Shown: piece by piece, positions 1 through 8,172 of the stretch
Layout: every line of letters starts with the position of its first letter
Position numbering within the stretch: the first letter of the stretch is position 1
Assembly: GCF_001426585.1 (NCBI RefSeq)
Contig: NZ_LMEI01000012.1
Location: 274,055-338,054, forward strand
Source of the DNA: Streptomyces sp. Root431
GTDB taxonomy: Bacteria; Actinomycetota; Actinomycetes; Streptomycetales; Streptomycetaceae
Length of the DNA: 64,000 bases
Reading direction: 5' to 3'
Notes under the pieces: generated by a model
What the model was told of the DNA's origin: nothing
What the model saw: the letters and a program-made list of their open reading frames with translations, nothing else
Database searches by the model: none
Program-made: the position numbers and the translations under genes

Positions 1-1
1 C

Positions 2-1621
2 AACTCGCTCCAGATCGCCGCCCTCGCCCCCGAACCGCTCAAGGCGATCGTCACCGTCTGCTCCACCGACGACCGGTACGACAACGACGTCCACTACATG
101 GGCGGCTCGGTCCTCGGCGTCGACATGCACGCCTGGGCGGCCACGATGCTCGCCTTCGTCTGCCGGCCGCCCGACCCGCGGTACGCGGGCGAGGAGTGGC
201 GCGAGCGGTGGCTGAAGCGCCTGGAGGCCGTGGACCCGCTCATCCACACCTGGCTCGCCCACCAGACCCGCGACGCGTACTGGCGGCACGGCAGCGTCTG
301 CGAGGACTACTCCGCGATCCGGGCCGCCGTCCTCGCCGTGGGCGGCTGGCACGACCCGTACCGGGACACCGTCCTGCGGCTCGCCGAGCACCTCCCCCAG
401 GACCGGGTGCGCGGCATCATCGGCCCCTGGTCCCACCAGTACCCCGACCGCGGCCTGCCGCCCGGACCCGCCATCGGCTTCCTCCAGGAGACCCTGCGCT
501 GGTGGGACCACCACCTCAAGGGCGTCGAGAACGACGTGATGGCCGAGCCGCTGCTGCGCGCCTGGATCAGCGAGACGCACCCGCCAGCCACCGTGTACGA
601 GGAGCTGCCGGGCCGCTGGGTCACCGACCCCGCCTGGCCGTCGCCGAACGTCACCCCCGTCACGTACGCCTTCCAGGGCGCCCCGGTCGTCGTCGACTCC
701 CCGCAGCAGACCGGCATCGACGCCGGCCGGTTCTTCCCCTTCGGCAACGACGCCGACCTGCCGCCGGACCAGCGCGAGGAGGACGCCCACTCGGCCTGCT
801 TCGACTTCCCCGTCCCCGAGGACGGCGGCCCCATCGAGATCCTCGGCCGCCCGTCCGTGAGCCTCCACCTGCAGACGCCCGCGCCGACCGGTCAGGTCGT
901 CGCCCGGCTCTGCGACATCGCCCCCGACGGCTCGTCCACTCTCGTCACGCGCGGCGCGCTGAACTTCTCCGCCCGCTACGGCCGCGACCGGGCCGTGGAG
1001 GCGCAGATCGGCGAGTGGGAGAGCTTCGTCTTCGAGCTGAACGGCATCGGGCACACCTTCCCGCCCGGCCACCGGGTGCGGCTCGCGGTCTCCTCCACGT
1101 ACTGGCCGTGGATCTGGCCGCAGCCGGACGCGAAGGGCTTCACGCTCGACCCCGCGGGCTCCTCCCTCACCCTGCCGGTCCGCCGCCACACGGAGGACGC
1201 CGTCCAGTGGGAGGAGCCGGAGCAGTCCGAGCCGCTGGGCGTCGCCTACCCGCGCACCCTGGAGGAGCCGCGGCCTGAGCGGGTCGTGGTGCGGGACGTG
1301 GCGAAGGGCGAGTGGAAGCTGGAGGTCGACCCGAAGTACGGCGGGACGCGGGTGTACCCGGACGGCCTGGAGTTCACCGAGGACGCCGTGGAGACGTACA
1401 CGATCGACGAGGGCGACCCGCTGTCCGCGCGGACCCGCTCGGAGTGGTCGATCCGGCTGCACCGGCCGGAGATGGCCTGGGACGTCACGGTCGACACGCG
1501 CTCGGAGATCTCCTGCGACGCGGACGCCTTCCACACCGCGAACGAGGTGGTGTGCAAGGAGGGCGGCGAGGTCGTCTTCCACCGCACCTGGGAGAAGAGC
1601 ATCCCGCGCACGGCGGGCTGA
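2..1621 (+). CDS. CocE/NonD (X-Pro dipeptidyl-peptidase S15-like) hydrolase, 5' partial
   Basis: The frame is open from the first full codon, so the gene begins outside the window; 539 residues are visible. The first residues (NSLQIAALAP) normally follow the GxSxGG nucleophile elbow of this alpha/beta-hydrolase family, so the catalytic Ser should lie just upstream. The other triad members fit Asp in GWHDPYRD (about visible residue 117) and His in GPWSHQYPD (about 143). From about residue 235 the sequence becomes a beta-rich sandwich typical of the PepX_C domain (GRPSVSLHLQ, then the RVRLAVSS strand). CocE-type enzymes cleave esters or Xaa-Pro amides; the substrate cannot be read here. There is no signal peptide in the visible part. 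The ATG at position 98 is internal. The gene is convergent with the next one and separated from it by a strong hairpin. Confidence 0.88.
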   Translation, partial: NSLQIAALAPEPLKAIVTVCSTDDRYDNDVHYMGGSVLGVDMHAWAATMLAFVCRPPDPRYAGEEWRERWLKRLEAVDPLIHTWLAHQTRDAYWRHGSVCEDYSAIRAAVLAVGGWHDPYRDTVLRLAEHLPQDRVRGIIGPWSHQYPDRGLPPGPAIGFLQETLRWWDHHLKGVENDVMAEPLLRAWISETHPPATVYEELPGRWVTDPAWPSPNVTPVTYAFQGAPVVVDSPQQTGIDAGRFFPFGNDADLPPDQREEDAHSACFDFPVPEDGGPIEILGRPSVSLHLQTPAPTGQVVARLCDIAPDGSSTLVTRGALNFSARYGRDRAVEAQIGEWESFVFELNGIGHTFPPGHRVRLAVSSTYWPWIWPQPDAKGFTLDPAGSSLTLPVRRHTEDAVQWEEPEQSEPLGVAYPRTLEEPRPERVVVRDVAKGEWKLEVDPKYGGTRVYPDGLEFTEDAVETYTIDEGDPLSARTRSEWSIRLHRPEMAWDVTVDTRSEISCDADAFHTANEVVCKEGGEVVFHRTWEKSIPRTAG

Positions 1622-1640
1622 GGACGGCTTCCGGACACGC

Positions 1641-1680
1641 GCGAAGGCGCCCGCACCGGGGTCGGTGCGGGCGCCTTCGC
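1641..1680. terminator. bidirectional hairpin terminator
   Basis: A perfect 17-bp inverted repeat (1641-1657 with 1664-1680, six-base loop) fills the gap between the hydrolase stop and the convergent stop of the LAXTG protein. There is no clear T-tract, as is usual for Streptomyces terminators. It can serve both genes. Confidence 0.8.
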
Positions 1681-1686
1681 CGTGAC

Positions 1687-3072
1687 TTACGCGTTCGCGC
1701 CGGCCTTGCGGCGGCGGGCGAAGACGAGCGCGCCGGCGCCGAGGACGACGGCCCCGGCGGCGGCGAGGCCGAGCGGCAGGGTGTCGTTCGCACCGGTGGC
1801 GGCGAGGGCGCCGTTGTTCACCGCGGTGTTCGACGAGCCGCCCTGCTGGGTGGTGTTGCCGTTGCCCGTGGAGGTGACGGTCGGCGCCGGGGTCGGCGTC
1901 GTGGTCGACGGGGACGGCTCCGGGGACTCCGTCGCCGAGGTGGGCTTCGGGGTCGGCTTGTCGTCCTTGGCCGCGAGGATGTCGAAGTGGGCGGTCGCGA
2001 CGTCCTCGGCCATGCCGCAGGCGTCGTCGGCGTTGGTCTCGTACGCGCCGCCCGCGAAGGCCACGCCCTTGCCGACAGGAGCGTCCTCATCGACCGTGAG
2101 GCGCAGCTTCACGTCGGCGGAGCCGCCCTTGACCAGCTTGCCGACCTCGATGGCGTCGGACTTCTCGGTGAACTCCGTCCACTCCAGGTTGTCGGCGGAG
2201 GACCACTCGACCTGGATGAGCTGGTTCTCCCAGTCCGTCTCGTCGTCGATGACGTCACCGGACTCCGGGAGCTGGAGGGCGCCGGCGTAGGCCTGGACCG
2301 ACTCCAGGGTCCGGTCGGAGATGTTGGTGACCCGCAGCGAGAAGACGGCGCTGCTGCCGGCGGTGATCGTCTTCGGCCCGTTCAGCGCGACCGTGAGGGA
2401 GGGGTCCTTCTCCATCTCCTCCTCCTCGCAGATCGCGCCGCCCTCGAACTCCTCCAGGGCGGCCTCAGCGTCGGCGAGGTCCTGCTCGGCCACCACGATG
2501 TCGGCGGCGAGCAGACTGGCCTTCTGGGAGAGGGCGACCCGCGCGTTCTGGACGGCGAGGTCCGCGTTCTTCAGGCGGAGGTCGGCGGCGGTCGTGCCGG
2601 CGACGGCGGCCTCGACGGCGGTCTTCGCGTCGGTGACGGCCTGCTCGGCCGCGGCGATCTGCTCCGGCGTGGCGGTGCTGCCGGTCTCCTTCAGCTTCGC
2701 CAGCGCCGCCTCGGCGGTGACGAGTGCCGCGTCGGCGGTGGTCTTCGCGGTCTTGGCGGCCTCGACGGCGGCCTTGGCCGCGGCGAGCTCGGTCTTCAGG
2801 GCCTCGCCGACGTTGCCGTCCCGGAGGTCCTGCACGACCGCCTTGCGCTGGGTCTCCAGCTCCTCGAGCTTCTCCTCCGCCGCGGTGACGGCGGCGAGCA
2901 GCTTCTCGTACTCGGCGAAGTCGTCGCCGTCCGATTCCTCGTCCGGGGCGGGCTTCTCCGTCGAGGCGGGCGTCGGCTTGGTGTCGGCGAACGCGGGCGC
3001 GGCGGAGAGGAACAGGACCGGGGTGGTCACGGCGGCCGCCACGGCGGTCGCGAGAATGCGGCGAATCTTCAC
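1687..3072 (-). CDS. cell-wall-anchored coiled-coil protein with LAXTG sortase signal
   Basis: 461 residues. Signal peptide at 1-29 (MKIRRIL, hydrophobic stretch, cut after AFA). Residues about 50-215 are an Ala/Glu/Lys-rich heptad-like coiled coil. About 225-370 is a beta-rich domain (LTVALNGPKTITAGSSAVFSL start) like secreted Ig-like or DUF11-like modules. About 375-420 is a Pro/Thr/Ser-rich linker of the wall-spanning kind. The C-terminus is LAATG (423-427), a hydrophobic helix and RRRKAGANA. LAXTG followed by a membrane helix and basic tail is the class E sortase signal of Streptomyces, so the protein is probably linked covalently to peptidoglycan. No enzymatic motif is visible; an adhesin or structural surface protein is an inference. 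Confidence 0.82.
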   Translation of the reverse strand: MKIRRILATAVAAAVTTPVLFLSAAPAFADTKPTPASTEKPAPDEESDGDDFAEYEKLLAAVTAAEEKLEELETQRKAVVQDLRDGNVGEALKTELAAAKAAVEAAKTAKTTADAALVTAEAALAKLKETGSTATPEQIAAAEQAVTDAKTAVEAAVAGTTAADLRLKNADLAVQNARVALSQKASLLAADIVVAEQDLADAEAALEEFEGGAICEEEEMEKDPSLTVALNGPKTITAGSSAVFSLRVTNISDRTLESVQAYAGALQLPESGDVIDDETDWENQLIQVEWSSADNLEWTEFTEKSDAIEVGKLVKGGSADVKLRLTVDEDAPVGKGVAFAGGAYETNADDACGMAEDVATAHFDILAAKDDKPTPKPTSATESPEPSPSTTTPTPAPTVTSTGNGNTTQQGGSSNTAVNNGALAATGANDTLPLGLAAAGAVVLGAGALVFARRRKAGANA

Positions 3073-3361
3073 AGTGCGGGACCTTTTTCCTGGTCAGGGA
3101 GGGTGAGAGAAGTGCGGGGCACGCGCCTGCGGTAGCTTCACGCGGCGCGGTACCACTGTGATCCTATGACCGGGAACAGCCCTACGGGAGACCTGTTTTC
3201 GCAGCTCGGCGCCGGGTCCGAGACCCACCGTGGACGCAAATCGCGCGAAGCCGGACAGTTGCTCACGGAGGCCGCACTTTCTGTGTGATCCATGTCATCA
3301 GCGCCCGGCGGCAGGCCCCGTAACGTGTCCCCCACACACGTGGAAAGCGAGGCACGCACAG

Positions 3362-4588
3362 ATGTCCGAGCACAGCCCGCTCGACCTGGCCGAGGGCGAT
3401 CCCTTCGGCCCGCACAACCTCCCGTACGGCGTCTTCACCACCGCCGACGCGCCCGAGCGGCGCCGGCTCGGCGTCCGGATCGGCGGGTACGTGCTGGACG
3501 CGGGCGCCGCGGCGCACGCGCTCGGCTCGCCCTACGCGGCCCTGCTCGCCCAGCCGAGCCTGAACCCGCTGCTCGCGGCCGGGCGGACCGCCTGGCGCGA
3601 TGTGCGTCGGGCGCTCACCGCCTGGGTGACGGTGCCCGCGCACCGGGCGGACATCGAGCCGCTCCTGTACCCGCTGGACGCGGTGACGCTGCACCTGCCG
3701 TACGAGGTCGCGGACTACGTCGACTTCTACGCGAGCGAGCACCACGCGACGAACGTGGGCCGGATCTTCCGCCCGGACGGCGACGCGCTGACCCCCAACT
3801 GGAAGCACCTGCCGATCGGTTACCACGGTCGCGCGGGCACGGTCGTGGTCTCCGGCACCGATGTCGTACGCCCCTCCGGGCAGCGCAAGGCGCCGGCGGA
3901 CGCGGCCCCGGTCTTCGGGCCCTCGATCAAGCTGGACATCGAGGCGGAGGTCGGCTTCCTCGTCGGCGCCCCGTCGGAGCTGGGGAAGCCGGTCGCGCTC
4001 GGCGACTTCCGGGAGCACGTCTTCGGCCTGTCGCTGCTCAACGACTGGTCGGCGCGGGACGTCCAGGCCTGGGAGTACGTGCCGCTCGGCCCGTTCCTCG
4101 GCAAGTCGTTCCAGACGTCGGTGGCGGCCTGGGTGACGCCCCTGGAGGCGCTGGACGCCGCCCGGACCGCCCCGCCCGCGCGGGACTTCCCGCTCCTTCC
4201 GTACCTGGACGACGCGGCCGAGGAGGAGCCGGGCGGCTTCGACGTGCGGATCACGGTGGAGATCAACGGCGAGGCCGTGGCCGAGCCGCCGTTCGCCACC
4301 ATGTACTGGACGGCGGCCCAGCAGCTCGCCCACATGACGGTGAACGGCGCCTCGCTGCGCACGGGTGACCTGTACGGCTCCGGGACGGTCTCCGGGCCCG
4401 AGGTGGGCCAGCGCGGCTCGCTGCTCGAACTCACCTGGAACGGCCGGGACGCGATCGAACTGGCCGGTGGCAAGCGGACGTTCCTGGAGGACGGCGACGA
4501 GGTCGTGCTCACGGCCTGGGCACCGGGCCCGGACGGCACGCGGGTGGGTCTCGGCGAGGTCCGGGGCCGGATCGTTCCTTCCGCCTGA
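3362..4588 (+). CDS. fumarylacetoacetase (fumarylacetoacetate hydrolase)
   Basis: 408 residues. Hydrolyses fumarylacetoacetate to fumarate and acetoacetate, the last step of tyrosine/homogentisate catabolism, in the cytoplasm. An N-terminal SH3-like domain precedes the FAH fold. Family residues are visible: Asp in VDFY and His in SEHHATN (human D126/H133), the two Glu of KLDIEAEVGF (E199/E201), Asp in LLNDWSARD (D233) and Lys in LGKSF (K253). The ATG at 3362 was chosen because MSEHSPLDLAEGDPFG matches the usual N-terminus and a purine-rich GGAAAGCGAGG lies upstream; the frame is open further 5' but reads as non-coding. It stands alone with no other homogentisate genes nearby and is convergent with the dioxygenase gene 18 bp away. 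A 15-base sequence spanning the stop codon is repeated directly after it. Confidence 0.95.
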   Translation: MSEHSPLDLAEGDPFGPHNLPYGVFTTADAPERRRLGVRIGGYVLDAGAAAHALGSPYAALLAQPSLNPLLAAGRTAWRDVRRALTAWVTVPAHRADIEPLLYPLDAVTLHLPYEVADYVDFYASEHHATNVGRIFRPDGDALTPNWKHLPIGYHGRAGTVVVSGTDVVRPSGQRKAPADAAPVFGPSIKLDIEAEVGFLVGAPSELGKPVALGDFREHVFGLSLLNDWSARDVQAWEYVPLGPFLGKSFQTSVAAWVTPLEALDAARTAPPARDFPLLPYLDDAAEEEPGGFDVRITVEINGEAVAEPPFATMYWTAAQQLAHMTVNGASLRTGDLYGSGTVSGPEVGQRGSLLELTWNGRDAIELAGGKRTFLEDGDEVVLTAWAPGPDGTRVGLGEVRGRIVPSA

Positions 4589-4606
4589 CTTCCTTCCGCC
4601 TGACCG

Positions 4607-5428
4607 CTAGCGCAGGCGCCAGAGGGCGGGGACGTTCGGCGGCTCCCAGCCGGCCTGGGCGGTGTGTGCCTGGAGGCACACATAGCCCGGGCCGCCGTAC
4701 GTGACGGTGTCCCCGGCCCGGTAGGCGGTCCCGGCGGCCCAGGTGCCGCCGGGCGTCCCCGTGGGGCTCGGCGTCGGGCTGGGGCCGGGGTCCTGCGGCA
4801 CGTTCAGGACGAAGTCGAAGGCGGCTTCCCGGGCCCCGCCCGCGTCCCGGACGGTCATCAGGAGCCGCGGGTCGAAGATCGTGTCGGTGTTGTTGCGGGG
4901 TTCGTTCGGGAAGTACAGCTGCGTGGTGAGCACGGGCCGGCCGGGGGCCTGGAGCTTGACGTGGAGGTGCCGGGTGCGGCCCGGGTAGAGGCCGGGGACG
5001 ATCGTGGTGAGCGCGAAGGCGCCCCGCGCGTCGGTGAATTGGTGGCCGCGGAAGCGGAATCCGGAGTTGTCGTAGGCGCCGTTGGTGTCGGCCTGCCAGA
5101 AGTCGAGCAGGACGCCCGGTATCGGCTTGCAGGCGAGCCCGAAGACATAGCCGCTGACGGTGAGCCGGATCCCCGGGGTCCCGGCCTCCAACAGGCTGGT
5201 CCTTCGCGGCGAGTTGGGCTTGAAGTACGGGCCCTCGGTCTGCGGCGGAGTCGGGTCGTCACCGTCGTCGCACGCCGGGGTGAGCGCGGGCACCGCCTCG
5301 CCGGCGGTGAGAGTACGGGCGAGCGCCGGGACGCCCATGAGCACGGCGGGCGCCGCCATACCGGCGGCGAGCGCGGCGCGCAGCACCGCCTTGCGGGTGA
5401 CGTGCCCGGTGCTGGTTTCGTTGTCCAT
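4607..5428 (-). CDS. secreted intradiol ring-cleavage dioxygenase with C-terminal CBM5/12-like module
   Basis: 273 residues. The N-terminus has a Tat-like or Sec-like leader (TRKAVLRA, Ala-rich core, ALA cut near 37). Residues about 60-205 are an intradiol dioxygenase domain: the QTEGPYFKPNSP entry motif, then candidate Fe(III) ligands Tyr in NGAYDN, Tyr in GLYPGR and two His in TRHLHVKL. After a Pro/Ser/Thr linker (PGPSPTPSPTGTP) the last 45 residues (WAAGTAYRAGDTV...YVCLQAHTAQAGWEPP) are a carbohydrate-binding module of the CBM5/12 (ChtBD3) type. Exported catechol dioxygenases with such a module are known from biomass-degrading Streptomyces, where they act on lignin-derived catechols at polysaccharide surfaces; the substrate here is inferred. 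The start at 5428 has a GAGGAGCAG ribosome site; the longer frame to 5521 lacks one and would bury the leader. It lies 46 bp downstream of an AraC gene. Confidence 0.9.
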   Translation of the reverse strand: MDNETSTGHVTRKAVLRAALAAGMAAPAVLMGVPALARTLTAGEAVPALTPACDDGDDPTPPQTEGPYFKPNSPRRTSLLEAGTPGIRLTVSGYVFGLACKPIPGVLLDFWQADTNGAYDNSGFRFRGHQFTDARGAFALTTIVPGLYPGRTRHLHVKLQAPGRPVLTTQLYFPNEPRNNTDTIFDPRLLMTVRDAGGAREAAFDFVLNVPQDPGPSPTPSPTGTPGGTWAAGTAYRAGDTVTYGGPGYVCLQAHTAQAGWEPPNVPALWRLR

Positions 5429-5474
5429 GCCTGCCTGCTCCTCGCGTGGGGGCTGAGGGGGTTCGGCAACGAAC

Positions 5475-6413
5475 CTAGGCGGGGACGCCGCCGTCTTCGA
5501 TGGACGGAACGGGGCCGTCATGGTGTTTTCGGAAGTCCCCCGGGCTGCGTCCCGCCTCCCGCCGGAAGAAGCGGCAGAAGTACGCCGGATCCTCGAACCC
5601 GACCCGCGCCGCCACCTGCCGCACCGACAGCGAGGTGGCCACCAGCAGCCGTTGCGCCTCCCGCACCCGCGCCTCCCGCAGCAGTACGGCGGGGGTCCGC
5701 CCGGTGGCGGCCCGCACGAGCTCGGTCAGGTACCCCGGGGTGACCCCCAGCCGCCCGGCACACTCCCGCACGGACACCCCGCCGACCCCGGCGTCGGACG
5801 CGATCCGCAGGAACTCCCCGGCAAGCCCCTGCGGCGGCACCACGACCCGCCCGCCCGGCACCCGGGCGGCCCGCACGAGCAACACGTGCAGCAAGGACCG
5901 CAGCACCCCGGCGAACCCGTCGTCCCCGCCCCGGTACTCCTCGGCGAGCTCCCCCATCAGCAACGAGGTCCGCTCGTGCGCGCTCCGGTCGAGATCCACC
6001 CAGGGCCGCTCGCCGAGCCGCCGCAGCAGCTCCTCGTCCCCGACGCCGCCCACCAGGAACTCGGGCGTGAACAGCACGAGGGACCCTTCGAGCCCCCGCA
6101 CCCCCTCCCACCGGTGCACCTGCCCGGGAAGGATCACCCCCAGCTGGGGAGGACGGAGGACGAACCGCTCCGCGTCGAGCACGTGCACGCCCGTCCCCTC
6201 GACGACGTGCACGATCTCGTAGAACGTGTGCCGGTGCGGATAGTCGGCCCGGGACATCGGCCCCATCGCATCGAACCCCCCGGCCGCGAACGGCACCCGC
6301 TCCGGCAGCCGCACCTCCAACCGGTGCACCGGCGGCTCCCCGGCTAAAACCGCGGTCCCACGCACGGAATCCTCCCCGACAGGTACAGACCATTCGGCGA
6401 TCCACGATCCCAC
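5475..6413 (-). CDS. AraC-family transcriptional regulator (cupin sensor plus HTH)
   Basis: 312 residues, GTG start preceded by AGGGGGCGG on the minus strand. Residues about 50-140 form an AraC-type cupin ligand domain (HRHTFYEIVHVVEGTG; VILPGQVHRW). Residues about 205-300 carry the paired helix-turn-helix: SVRECAGRLGVTPGYLTELVR and the signature ending DPAYFCRFFRREAGRSPGDFR. It lies directly upstream of the exported intradiol dioxygenase on the same strand with a 46-bp gap, so co-transcription and control of aromatic degradation are likely. The inducer is not readable from sequence; an aromatic acid or catechol is an inference. Confidence 0.9.
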   Translation of the reverse strand: MGSWIAEWSVPVGEDSVRGTAVLAGEPPVHRLEVRLPERVPFAAGGFDAMGPMSRADYPHRHTFYEIVHVVEGTGVHVLDAERFVLRPPQLGVILPGQVHRWEGVRGLEGSLVLFTPEFLVGGVGDEELLRRLGERPWVDLDRSAHERTSLLMGELAEEYRGGDDGFAGVLRSLLHVLLVRAARVPGGRVVVPPQGLAGEFLRIASDAGVGGVSVRECAGRLGVTPGYLTELVRAATGRTPAVLLREARVREAQRLLVATSLSVRQVAARVGFEDPAYFCRFFRREAGRSPGDFRKHHDGPVPSIEDGGVPA

Positions 6414-6474
6414 GCGAACCGCCCCCTGTCAGGAGGCCCCGCGTCACCGGCCGCGCCGGCTCGGGTACGCCGAA

Positions 6475-6501
6475 GGGCCCGGCTCGCTTCGAGCCGGGCC
6501 C
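6475..6501 (-). terminator. terminator of the nuo operon
   Basis: A 12-bp perfect GC-rich stem (6475-6486 with 6490-6501) and a three-base loop lie 19 bp past the nuoN stop. It separates nuo from the AraC gene, which starts at 6413. Confidence 0.75.
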
Positions 6502-6519
6502 CGCACGCGCGCGTGACGC

Positions 6520-8172
6520 CTACCGGACGAAGACGCTCGCCTGGTTCGCCAGGTTCAGGAAGTACTGCGGCGCGAGGCCGAGCACCAGCGTGACCACGAC
6601 GCCCGCCGTGATGGTGAGTGTCGTCAGGGCCGAGGGCACGGCGACCGTGGGGCCGTCCGCCTTCGGCTCGCTGAAGAACATCAGCACGATCACTCGGATG
6701 TAGAAGAACGCGGCGATCGCCGAGGAGAGCACGCCGACCACGACGAGCGCGCCCGCGCCGCCGTCCGCCGCCGCCTTGAAGACCGCGAACTTGCCGGAGA
6801 AGCCGGAGGTCAGCGGAATGCCGGCGAAGGCGAGCAGGAAGACTGCGAAGACCGCCGCGACGAGCGGCGAACGGCGCCCGAGACCGGCCCACTTGGAGAG
6901 GTGGGTGGCCTCACCGCCCGCGTCCCTGACCAGGGTGACGACGGCGAACGCGCCGATCGTCACGAAGGAGTACGCCCCCAGGTAGAAGAGGACGGACGAG
7001 ATGCCGGCGGGGGTGGCGGCGATGACACCGGCCAGCAGGAATCCGGCGTGCGCGATGGACGAGTAGGCCAGGAGCCGCTTGATGTCGGTCTGGGTAATGG
7101 CGACGATCGCACCGCCCAGCATGGTGACGATCGCGACGCCCCACATGACCGGCCGCCAGTCCCAGGTGAGGCCCGGCAGCACCACGTACAGCAGGCGGAG
7201 CAGCGCGCCGAACGCGGCGACCTTGGTCGCGGCGGCCATGAAGCCGGTGACCGGGGTCGGGGCGCCCTGGTAGACGTCCGGGGTCCACATGTGGAACGGC
7301 ACGGCGCCGACCTTGAAGAGGAGCCCCGCGAGGACCATGGCGAAGCCGATGAGCAGCAGGACGTCGTTGCCCATGGTGCCGGCGAGCGCCGGGTCGACGG
7401 AGACGACAGCGCCGTCGACGACGCGGGCGATCGTCGCGTACGAGACGGAGCCCGCGTAGCCGTAGAGCAGGGCGATCCCGAAGAGCAGGAACGCCGAGGA
7501 GAAGGCGCCGAGGAGGAAGTACTTGACGGCCGCCTCCTGCGACATCAGCCGCTTGCGGCGGGCGACGGCGCAGAGCAGGTACAGCGGGAGGGAGAAGACC
7601 TCCAGGGCGACGAAGAGCGTCAGGAGGTCGTTGGCCGCCGGGAAGACCAGCATGCCGGCGATCGCGAACAGTGCGAGCGGGAAGACCTCGGTGGTGGTGA
7701 AGCCGGCCTTGACGGCCGCCTTCTCCTGCTCGCTGCCGGGGACGGCGGCGGCCTCGGCGGCGAAGGAGTCGACCTTGTGGCCGTGGTCGGCCGGGTCGAG
7801 CCTGCGCTCGGCGAAGGTGAAGACCGACACGATCGAGGCGAGGAGAATGGTGCCCTGGAGGAAGAGGGCGGGTCCGTCGACGGCGATGGCGCCCATGGCC
7901 GCGATCTGGGCCTTGGTGGAGCCGTAGCCCCCGGCCGCCAGGCCGACGACGGCGGCGAAGGCGGCGGCGAGGGCGAGGACCGACAGGAAGACCTGGGCGA
8001 CGTACCGGCCCTTGCGGGGCACGAAGGCCTCGACGAGGACGCTGAGGATCGCGGCGGTCAGCACGATGAGTACGGGCGAGAGCTGCGTGTACTCGATGTG
8101 CGGTGCCGGGATCTTGTTCAGCGGCTCGACCGCCGCCGTCGTCCACAGGCTGTGGACAGCCGTTGTACTCAC
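6520..8172 (-). CDS. nuoN: NADH-quinone oxidoreductase subunit N
   Basis: 550 residues. Membrane-arm antiporter-like subunit (Proton_antipo_M fold), about 14 transmembrane helices. It contributes one of the proton channels of Complex I. Typical segments are LFVALEVFSLPLYLL, the KVGAVPFHMWTPDVYQGAPTP discontinuous-helix region with its conserved Lys, and DIKRLLAYSSIAHAGF. It is the last gene of the 14-gene nuo operon. Its GTG start overlaps the nuoM stop by four bases (GTGA at 8169-8172), which indicates translational coupling. Confidence 0.97.
   Translation of the reverse strand: MSTTAVHSLWTTAAVEPLNKIPAPHIEYTQLSPVLIVLTAAILSVLVEAFVPRKGRYVAQVFLSVLALAAAFAAVVGLAAGGYGSTKAQIAAMGAIAVDGPALFLQGTILLASIVSVFTFAERRLDPADHGHKVDSFAAEAAAVPGSEQEKAAVKAGFTTTEVFPLALFAIAGMLVFPAANDLLTLFVALEVFSLPLYLLCAVARRKRLMSQEAAVKYFLLGAFSSAFLLFGIALLYGYAGSVSYATIARVVDGAVVSVDPALAGTMGNDVLLLIGFAMVLAGLLFKVGAVPFHMWTPDVYQGAPTPVTGFMAAATKVAAFGALLRLLYVVLPGLTWDWRPVMWGVAIVTMLGGAIVAITQTDIKRLLAYSSIAHAGFLLAGVIAATPAGISSVLFYLGAYSFVTIGAFAVVTLVRDAGGEATHLSKWAGLGRRSPLVAAVFAVFLLAFAGIPLTSGFSGKFAVFKAAADGGAGALVVVGVLSSAIAAFFYIRVIVLMFFSEPKADGPTVAVPSALTTLTITAGVVVTLVLGLAPQYFLNLANQASVFVR

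Noticed and set aside
3138..3359. A 73-codon minus-strand frame between the LAXTG protein and fumarylacetoacetase
   Set aside because: It covers the fumarylacetoacetase promoter region, has no Shine-Dalgarno and no resemblance to a family.
4574..4603. Direct 15-bp duplication at the end of the fumarylacetoacetase gene
   Set aside because: Real, but it only repeats the stop-codon region and changes nothing in the protein; judged a trivial slippage event.
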